From positions 10,718,472 through 10,782,471 of the forward strand of contig JAUJPP010000001.1 of the NCBI GenBank assembly GCA_030562195.1: a DNA stretch of 64,000 bases, given 5' to 3'. This DNA comes from Nipponacmea schrenckii (lineage: Eukaryota > Mollusca > Gastropoda > Lottiidae). The translations under genes and the position numbers were made by a program. Of this stretch, positions 55,724-64,000 are shown piece after piece; positions within the stretch are counted from its first letter, which is position 1, and each line of letters begins with the position of its first letter. The notes under the pieces are model-generated. The model was not told where the DNA came from. It saw only the letters and a program-made list of their open reading frames with translations, and made no database searches.

Positions 55724-58700
55724 TTATAATTCTGGATTTTTCTGTTTTCTAAAATATTTTTGTGATTCTTTAGGATCTGGAATTATCTGAAATGATCATA
55801 AATATATTCATGGCATTACTGGAGATGAAAAATTAAGTTTATTTGGAAACCCATATAATGACCTAGAACTAAGATTTACAGTCGAACCGGGATATAATGA
55901 TTCGGCTTGTAACAAAAATCTGTCTATAACGGCAACTTCCGAAATTCCCGACCTTCACTAACGTTAAATTCCTTGACAAAAACACAGTTATAAAGAAATG
56001 GCTATAGCAAAATTTCACTTATAACAATAGATTTTCGTTTCCCCAAGAGCTATTTTCATTTGAATTTTTCCCTGATATAACGATGACAGAAAAATCGCGC
56101 GAGTATTGCCAGCAAGAAGGCCAGTGGCGCCTTGTACATGTACACGCATACTACGATGGCTGGCATACAGACACGATCTTCTCCAATGACATCATCCCGT
56201 ATATTCAATAGTCTTGGAACACTGGATTGTATCAACGTTAAACCACTATGACTAGGTGCTGTTCCCACTTTTAGTTCAACCCATGGATTTGTATTTGCAC
56301 AATTCTCCTTTAGGATTCTAAGACACCATTCACATGGTATATTCGTATTTTATTTGTTACTCCTGAATTTACATGTAATTGGATATAACGAATTTTGGAT
56401 AAAACGAACAGATCCTTCGGTCCTACAAAAATCGTTATATCTGTGTTCGACTGTATTAGTCATTGTGCTAAATTCAGTGATATATTAGATATTTCCCTGC
56501 TTTAGAATAATCAAATACAAATATCTTAAGTAAGAGTTATGATCTAAATAATTGTGCTCACTGAACATGAATAAATTCTACAATATTATAGACTTCTGGT
56601 TGAGAGTTAATTTTTTTATGACAACAATACTATTTTGGCAATAATACAGACAATATTATGTGAAAGATCTAATTCTAATATGGGGTAACAGAATAAACAG
56701 AAATATAACATAGTATTAGTAACTTACAGTATCTCCTCCTGGCTTCCATCCAGCAGGGCAAACTTCCCCATGTTGATCAGTATATTGAAAAGCTTGTACT
56801 AATCTTAATGTTTCATCTACAGATCTTCCCACTGGAAGATCATTCATAGTAACTTGTCTTAATATTCCTTTAGGATCGATGATAAACAGTCCTCTAAAAT
56901 ACAAAAAAAAAAGAATATTGATAAGTTTTACAACTTAAATTTTAAGCCTTCTTCTCTTAAAAACGTATGGCTCATATTTTCAACGTTTTCTTTTCCTGTC
57001 TGGTGTAAGTGATTCTAGAACTCCAGAAAAATCAAGATTATGATGTCAAAATTGCATGGGTGGAAACATTGCATTTGGTAAATGTTTGTTTGGAATAACA
57101 GGAACCATATAGAGAGGTTTGAAGAGGTGCAATAACAATCTTTTAAAAAAATATCACATAACAGTGAAATTCAGTCCATATTATTTACCTTAGTGAATGT
57201 CCTAAATCTTGTAAATAAACACCATAGGCTTTTGATATTTCATGAGTTATATCAGATAATAATGGAATCTTCAATGGACCTAGACCACCCTTATTTCTAG
57301 GTGTATTTATCCTGAAAAAAGACACATGTCATTTACTTTATAGTTTAACAATAGTTTAACTTGTATAACTGGCTTTCTGATGTCATAATAATAGCGTATG
57401 TTTTTTTTAAAAAAAGAATTAATTTACAAGAAAATTTACCAGCTGATCTTTATTATTTTATCTTACATGCTTACCAAGCTAAATGAGTAAATTGTGAATC
57501 TACAGAACAAGCTATCACTTGTGTATTAGCTTTTTTAAATTCATCATTTCTATCACTGAAAGCTAAAATTTCTGTAGGACATACAAAAGTGCTGAAAAAA
57601 AAGAACAAACTTGAGAATAGCCATTCCAGGCAAAGATAATGTTGGTTACGAAACAAATTGGTTCTCATTGGCAACATGACTGTTTTGTTAGAGCCTTATC
57701 TTCACTAAAATATTATAACATAAACTAAAATTATGGATATACCCATTAAACAATTTGCACATATTGAACTTATCATTATCCAAAGTTCGACTAAGTATAG
57801 TTATTGTTCTCATGTTGGAATATTTGAATTTAATTAAGTATACTTACAAATCTAAAGGATAGAAGAAAAATACCACATATTTCCCTCTATAATCTGACAA
57901 TTTAATATCTTTAAATTCACCATTAATAACTGCTGTTCCATTCCAGTCTGGAGCCTGCTTAGATACTGAAAATATCAATTACCGGTACCTTAACAATAAT
58001 TAATCAATTTGAAATGAAATGAATGGAATTTTACGATGTACTCTTCTGCACATAATGGGATAAAATAGTGTAAAAAGGACAGCCAACAGAACAAGGGGCC
58101 TCAGTTTATTGTCTCAGTCAAATGACTTATCAATACGATGTACTCTTCTGCACATAATGGGCTAAAATAGGCAACAACATGCAGTGGGCAATAACGGGAA
58201 TTTTGTGAGGACAGCAACATTAGCCTACTCTCTTTGAGAGGTAAGTGTAATGAGCGTAGCCCATAGTACACAGGGCCTCAGTTTATTGTCCCAGGATATT
58301 TATTAATCAATTTGAACTATCCACAGTGCTTTGCAGATTTTTAATCCGTTAACCTACAATCAAGTTCTAAATTTATATAAATAAATGTTCATCCCATGCT
58401 GCCATTGCCATACACAGAAATATATTGTTTGGTCATGATAACCAATTTATGTGCATTGCTATACTGTGGTTTTTTGAAGTATAAAGACTAAGAGAATGTA
58501 TTCACTTAAGAGGACTTCACAATCTTTTATAGATAAGAAGACACAATTACCATAAAAGACCTGAGTATTCGGAATAGAAATTCCCTACTGCCGATTATTG
58601 CCAACTATTGGTGTACTACTACTACTAGAACTACATAATAGCTAGCCAACTAAATGAATAGTAGGCTTGAGTAACATACTTATGACTTGACTCCAATGAA

Positions 58701-58845
58701 TTGCGTGTCCCGTCGTTCGTTTAGTTTCTTGTGGAAAAACATGACCTGCGCTAAAGGAAGTGCAAGACTCATCAGATGCAATTGTTAACAAAATGCAAGA
58801 GAGATAAAAGAATAAAACACTAAGGTAACTTTGCAAGTCAGTCAT
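55724..58845 (-). CDS. PRDX4: Peroxiredoxin-4 (secreted/ER typical 2-Cys peroxiredoxin), complete
   Basis: Thiol peroxidase that reduces hydrogen peroxide, in the ER coupled to disulfide formation. Six coding exons: 58680-58845, 57848-57965, 57475-57591, 57189-57311, 56728-56893, 55724-55786; 250 codons plus TAA, all phases consistent. The start at 58845 (MTDLQSYL) gives a hydrophobic signal segment (residues 6-23, [16 protein letters not shown]). An in-frame GTG seven codons upstream is not used. [11 protein letters not shown] (Cys28) matches the N-terminal cysteine peculiar to Prx4. The peroxidatic cysteine is Cys99 in FTFVCPTE and the resolving cysteine Cys220 in [11 protein letters not shown], 121 residues apart as in human PRDX4. 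[11 protein letters not shown] and C-terminal QKYFRKQ are the GGLG and YF motifs of hyperoxidation-sensitive peroxiredoxins. The last intron carries a pogo-like MITE. Confidence 0.95.
55877..56456. mobile_element. pogo/Tigger-like MITE with TA duplication
   Basis: Ends CAGTCGAAC (from 55879) and GTTCGACTG (to 56454) are inverted and flanked by TA at 55877-55878 and 56455-56456. Subterminal ATATAACG-type motifs on both sides (GGGATATAATGATT, AATCGTTATATC) are typical of Tigger-family termini. The 576 bp interior has no transposase similarity that I can recognise. It lies within the last intron of PRDX4. Confidence 0.82.
58010..58310. repeat. Dispersed repeat copies (SINE-like family), two tandem copies
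   Basis: GATGTACTCTTCTGCACATA occurs at 58037 and again at 58138, each followed by ATGGG-TAAAATAG, and GGCCTCAGTTTATTGTC occurs at about 58098 and 58274. The first part (ATGGAATTTTACG) matches the copies at 13640 and 33190. It lies in the first intron of PRDX4 as two partial copies about 100 bp apart. Confidence 0.6.
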
Positions 58846-59172
58846 TTTTACACGTTGACTTAGCACTTATTATCCAGAAGGATAGTCAAATAAAATCACA
58901 GAGGCAATATGAGTCATGATAAACTCGACTATTATGTGAGCCAATATGAGGCTAGTTCTGTAAAGTTTCCACATTTTCGTAAATCCATTATTTTCAAAAT
59001 GTGTTGAAATCGAGTACGTCAAACGATTAGGTCTATATCAAATATGTTTAATATATTTTAGACATTAGCTTAGAATATAAATGTAATGTGTTCGGCGTAG
59101 AACTTACGCAAATAAATATATCAAAGGTGCGAGACTATCACTGTTTTCTATACAGATCATTTTTATTTCCTA

Positions 59173-59201
59173 GGTAGCCAATGTAAACAAAGGTGAAAGG
59201 T
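59173..59201 (+). promoter_or_regulatory. Forkhead/X-box-like site and possible non-coding exon end
   Basis: TGTAAACAAA at 59182-59191 is a perfect forkhead-type core (the FOXJ1 class uses this). It overlaps GGTAGCCAATGTAAAC, an imperfect RFX X-box-like sequence. Both factor families control ciliary genes. AAAG-GTAAGA follows at about 59196-59205 and could be the donor of a leader exon for the CCDC181-like gene. The match may be chance in AT-rich DNA. Confidence 0.3.
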
Positions 59202-59548
59202 AAGATCTTCAAAAATTTATAAAGTTTACGATAAATTTATTCAATAAATTGAACATCATGACGTTGATTGCATAATAGTGTTTGATCTGCATAGATATTG
59301 ATTTACATCAATAATTAAATACAGTATTAATGTTTTCATTTTCACAGTTTCACACTTTGTTGAGTTTGACTTAGATCTAGTCTACTTTCAAACAGAATGA
59401 AAAAATCATTCTCAGTCAGTCCTAAATCAAAATCAGTGACATTGCTTGACCACTGTGATATTTAACTTAAATGTCTTCATTTTGAATAGATTTTTAAACT
59501 TGTTGAAGAGAACTCTGCTTGGTAGAGGTTGTGCTGAGGTATAGTAAT

Positions 59549-60079
59549 AGGGCACTGTTTTACTTACGCACCCCCCAACTTCCCGTAAAGCTATCGATTT
59601 GAAACTTGGCAGAGGGTTACTTAAATGTGTCCTGAATGTTCACAGCAAATTTCAGAGATTCCGACCATTACTTCTATTTTTAATTATTTTTCAAAGTGTT
59701 GAATTGACTGAAATTTCTTCCGATAAATTGGATAATGGCGAAATAGCAGGGGGACTTAACTCTTTTGTTAAGTTGTACTTGCTACATCGCAGTAAAAACT
59801 GACAATTTTTGGTCGAAATGACCCGAAATTGAATGATATTTCAAAGCAAGTACGACTAAACAAAAGAGTTAAGTCCCCCTGCTATTTCGCCATTATCCAA
59901 TTTATCGGAAGAAATTTCAGTCATTTCAACACTTTGAAAAATAATTAAAAATAGAAGGAATGGTCGGAATCGTCTGAAATTTGCTGTGAACATTCAGGAC
60001 ACATATAAGTACCCCTCTGCCAAGTTTCAAATCGATAGCTTTACTGTGAAGTTGGGGGGTGCGTAAGTAAAACAGTGCC
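59549..60079. mobile_element. Foldback (inverted-repeat) element, about 240 bp arms
   Basis: Left arm (about 59549-59790) and right arm (about 59845-60079) are near-identical inverted copies around a short loop. Terminal GGCACTGTTTTACTTACGCA pairs with TGCGTAAGTAAAACAGTGCC, with a run of five to six Cs or Gs next to it. GTAAT flanks both sides (59544-59548 and 60080-60084), a possible 5 bp target duplication. No protein is encoded. A transcript through it would form a long hairpin. Confidence 0.85.
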
Positions 60080-60089
60080 GTAATGGCAA

Positions 60090-62400
60090 ATTAGATCTAG
60101 TAGTATGATAATCAATATTTATTTGGAGCTAGGCCTACAATAAGTTAAATAACATGTCAATAGGCCTACTGTATTAAAATATAATAGTTCTCTCAGAGTT
60201 CAGACAATTACAGTAATGACTTTAGACTCTAGTTTGAAGTGAACTGTTTTTATAAGACTAAACTATATGATATGATTAATTCTTCTATAGATCTATTCTA
60301 TAGACACAAGATATAGGCCTAACAATTATTAAAAGTTAATGAATTTTTCAAACAAATTTTAAGATATATTCTTTATATGGCATTAAGTAATTGGTAGTAT
60401 GATAATAATAACTAAGTTTTATGGAATAACAATTACTGCGTTTATTTATTCTGAGACGTTTCAACAAGTGTTCTCTTGTGGTTATCAAGCAGGAAGATGA
60501 ATATTAACATAATAAAACTACTGGTAAATATATACAATAAAAATGTAGCCGTTTAAGAGATTGGAAATTTTTAGATAGACATCTGTGTGAAAAATGTGTT
60601 TATATTTATAAATATTTCCAGTATGTTTCATGTGACGATTACATTTGCCATTTTCCATAGGATTATTAACTAATTTTACAGATTTAATTATAGGCAATAA
60701 TTTCACACTCACACCTCGGTAACTTACAAATTACAGGTCTGTAATCTGAAATGCCAATGTCCAATCATGTATTATTTAATACAGTACCGGTAATTCTAAA
60801 ATTTGATGTTAGAAATGTCAGCTGATCAATTGGCAGTTCTTCAAAATAAAGATGTAGAACTTTCAAACAAGGATAATTATTGGTAAGACAACAAAGTTTA
60901 CATCTCATGGAAGTAAAACAATGACTTGATCCAAAATTTTTGGATTATTAAAAGAAGAACTGGTAGCCTATGAAATTAAATTTATATGGAATATAAATAG
61001 AATTTAACATTAGTCTGAATAGCATCATTATTTTATTAAACGTTAGCATTGACTTGTGTTTTTCATATTGCAATGAATATTTGTCCTTTAATCAGTACCA
61101 GAAAAATGTTTTTTTTTTAAATATTTGATAAAGTAAATAAAAGTAGGCTTGGTTTTTATTGTCATGGAATTGTTAAGTGTTATAAAATAAATCAATGATA
61201 GAAATCAATATTAGAATCTTTTGTGTGTTGTGAATCAATAACCTACTAGTACCGCTTACATTTTGTACTGTTAAAATGAAAAATAAAGCAAATCGGGATG
61301 CTATGAATAAGAATATAGAATGTTGACATTTGTAACACCTACTGCCACTCTACAACTGAGTTAATCAACTGTTTAGCTGTCTAGATCTTATTGAATCATG
61401 CATTAGCTATTTTGAATTGTCCCTGGTAGCAACAAATTTTAAAGACACAATAGTACTTAATTCCAATTCTCTTCAATGAAAAAATTTGAGAAAAAAAAAA
61501 CTTTGTACTTTGCTCAAACAAAAATAAAATGGAAATCTTCCTCTTTACACTTTTTATGTTATATTTCAAGAAATATTGAATTAAGAAATTATAGAAGGAT
61601 CATTATATTGTGTCTATTATTGTATCAATTTATTATGAGTTGCAGTTAGTGATATTATGATTGACAGATGAACTAGCTATTATATTGATTTATTGTCTGA
61701 AAGTTAGCATTGATGTGAAGCATTCTAGGGTGTTCTTGTTAATGTAAGGATTACAGATAACAATCTGTCTTGCTATATTAGGTAGGCTAAGTTGATAGAT
61801 GTTTATCGACCATTAGAACACTTAATGACTCTTTATGCTGCTTTGTTCTACAACTTCTTTATGAAAACAAGTTTTCCATCACTATGGTAGCAATGTGACG
61901 TTTAAGATTGACAAAGAGGTTATGGATGTGTTATAAACTGTTTGTTTTTCGTTACAAGTATAAAAATTTTGTTTGAGATTGTGTGTGTTTTAGTTCTATG
62001 TAGTGCTATATAAGTGGAATTACATGACAAATTGAATAGTCTTCTCAAGGTTTGATTGGTTTTGTTTATTTTCTTGTCATGACAAAGACATATAGATAAT
62101 AGACTTGACAATCAATCATTGAGTAATGTCAACAGTTGAGGTAATGATCTAAATTCTACTGATTTAGAAGTGGATAAAATGTAGAACATAATAGGAAATA
62201 TTTTTTTCAGAAAACTATTTAGGCAGGCAATTTGAATTATATTTTGATGGAATCTCAGAAACATTACTAGTGCATCAACTTCCTATACATGTAGCCTACA
62301 TCAATAATAAATGGCTACTTGATGCAGAGTTGACATACCGAATCACTGAGTGGTATCTGGTGCTTTGAGACAGTCTTTCAAATCTCTTTAGGTTGACATT
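60090..62400. other. Upstream region of CCDC181-like gene
   Basis: AT-rich, probably a large intron in the 5' leader or intergenic. One possible leader exon ends at 60882 (TTG-GTAAGA donor) and contains a short upstream frame from 60806. Otherwise I see no repeat ends or coding frame. Confidence 0.4.
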
Positions 62401-62434
62401 TGATGTAATTCATTTCTGTTTTTAGCCATAAGAA

Positions 62435-64000
62435 ATGACAGAAGTACATGGTCCAGATATTACACCACCTGCTACAAATGTGTCCAAAATAGATGATGAT
62501 GATGATGATTTTGAAAAACAATTAGCTTCGTTTATTGAAGATGAAGAGAAGAAAGATAAGGTAGATACATTCCACAATGAACCCACTGTTAGACTGGACT
62601 GAGCAACCTACTTACTGCAACATTCGTATATTTTATTCTTATACCTGACATTCAGGAAATTGAGGTCAAAGAGAAATGTTTGAAACAATGTGATGTCTCA
62701 AGGGTATTTTTTTTTACTTTCTACTTATTGAATCATTTAGTATCATTGATTGAGTCTTTAAAGAATAATTAATTCATTGAATGATCAAATACAATACAAG
62801 TTCTTCTGGCATCTGTAATGGAATGGCAAAGTCTAGATTTAAGTGTTTATGTCAGTGATTTAAATGAAATCTAAAGACAATATTTGAGCAACAATTAAAT
62901 TTGTGTATTGTTTTAATAATTTATAGTTGAATGCCTCTTAGATCAAGTTCTAATTTTTAGTTTTTGAAAAAATATATCAAAATACTAGTTTAGCTTGGTG
63001 AAAATGTGAAATTGCAGTTTCAATGCTTGAATTCACAACCCTTGCAGGTGGTTGCTATAGTTACCATTCACACAGTTTAACTTTTGTCTCTAAGGATAAA
63101 GAAGAAAATGGGTTGATTATAATAAAGAAAGAGAAAGGTGAAGAAGATAAATTAGAAAAGGAACAAGCAGGAGATAAAGATGATGATTATACCTTTACTA
63201 ATGATCAACAACGAGCTATGGATGAATTATTGGCACAAAGAGAAGAAGATGACTTTATTGGAGGTATGTATGTTTTGGAAGTTCAAGTTAGATTTCATTT
63301 TATGAATCATTCAAAGTGACCAAGTTGCTAAAAAAAAAAATAAATAAATATACTAACTTCTTGTTAAATGAGTTCAGTAACTCATATTATGTCCAAATTT
63401 GTAAGCATGTCATATTCATGGATTTTGTATTATATATTGTTTTTTTAGAAGAAGATCCACCAGAATATAATGTCAAAGAAAGATTATTACAGTTAAATGC
63501 TGAATTAGCTAACGATCCAACACCTGTTGATAGTGATTCAAGAGACGTTCGTATTAAATTCAAAGACAATTTAGTAGATTTAGTGGCTCCCCCACCTGAT
63601 TTTAGTGATGAGGAAGCAGAACCTACTGTGTCCCTTCAAAGTCTCCAAAAACCTAAGGAAAACAGTGATAACAAATTGAACAGTTCTAATGATACTAATA
63701 GTCCGAGAAATAAAAAGTGTGTTGTGGAAAGAGAAGGGAAATTTGAAGTGCTATCAGCTGAAGAAATGACGCCCATCGAAAGAGAATTATACATTCATGA
63801 AGACACCGAAAATACACCCCCAAATAAAAATACTAAAATCAAACATGCTAATAGAAACAATTCAAATACTGCAAATCAAACAAAACAACCTACACCTCCT
63901 TCGAAACCTCGCCCAGCAACTGCTGTTATCAGCAGTCCAAGGCGTAATGTCCGTCCTAGTTCATCCAAACCCCGTCCAAAATCTGCGTCTGTGACACTTA
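62435..64000 (+). CDS. CCDC181: CCDC181-like flagellar coiled-coil protein, 5' part
   Basis: Exons 62426-62560 (ATG at 62435), 63095-63263 and 63449 to beyond 64000. Phases agree (0, then 1-2). The N-terminus has a DDDDDDFEKQLASFIEDEE segment resembling the DDFEK-L-W-I-E start of vertebrate CCDC181. Exon 3 gives DVRIKFKDNLVDLVAPPP and VVEREGKFEVLSAEEM, close to the conserved IKFKD-LVDLEVPP and VERDGKFELL segments of that family. It continues with a Pro/Ser/Arg/Lys-rich region (SKPRPATAVISSPRRNVRPS). The C-terminal coiled coil expected for the family lies outside the window. Mammalian CCDC181 is a microtubule-binding protein of the sperm flagellum and manchette. The poly-Asp run is encoded by a GAT microsatellite (62495-62512). 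Confidence 0.85.

Noticed and set aside
56056..56268. Minus-strand open frame inside the pogo-like MITE as a transposase remnant
   Set aside because: No DDE or HTH motif is visible and the element is short; the frame is likely chance.
58846..58866. PRDX4 start at 58866
   Set aside because: The codon is GTG. The ATG at 58845 gives the expected signal peptide.
59599..59802. Plus-strand 67-codon frame as a gene
   Set aside because: It lies within the left arm of the foldback element and has no recognisable domain.

Overview
The window is nuclear DNA of an animal: an AT-rich, intron-dense genome with GT-AG introns, short exons (65-549 nt), many minisatellites and remnants of hAT-like and pogo/Tigger-like DNA transposons. 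Base composition, intron style and gene content suggest a lophotrochozoan, most likely a mollusc. That placement is inference; no species marker is visible.

Most of the window (about 175-53238, minus strand) is one giant gene, a dynein heavy chain. I reconstructed about 90 coding exons by hand from splice sites and reading phase. They give roughly 15 kb of coding sequence (about 5,000 codons), and the 3' end lies beyond base 1. The protein has tail, linker, six AAA units, stalk and microtubule-binding domain, but is divergent: AAA1 reads GPVGVGKTET and CFDEAQNL instead of the near-invariant axonemal motifs, and AAA4 has lost its P-loop lysine. Length and divergence fit DNHD1 (dynein heavy chain domain-containing protein 1) better than a conventional DNAH protein. 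Family is secure; orthology is inferred.

Upstream lie a decayed C2H2 zinc-finger pseudogene (54.2-54.8 kb, plus), a complete six-exon secreted/ER peroxiredoxin-4 (55.7-58.8 kb, minus) whose last intron carries a pogo-like MITE, an inverted-repeat foldback element (59.5-60.1 kb), and the 5' part of a CCDC181-like gene (62.4-64.0 kb, plus), cut by the window end. DNHD1 and CCDC181 are both sperm-flagellum proteins in mammals. PRDX4 is an oxidative-folding/antioxidant enzyme, so no shared pathway is claimed for it.

The most unusual feature is a repeated pattern inside the dynein gene. At least four minisatellites sit in introns directly against an exon, and their units are copies of that exon's edge, including the splice site: donor edge near 1.9 kb; acceptor edge near 25.1, 39.7 and 48.1 kb. 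The arrays therefore carry dozens of potential splice sites. In one of them the 39-nt unit would keep the reading frame if a duplicated donor were used. One exon (39.6 kb) also shows an apparent 1-nt frame disagreement.
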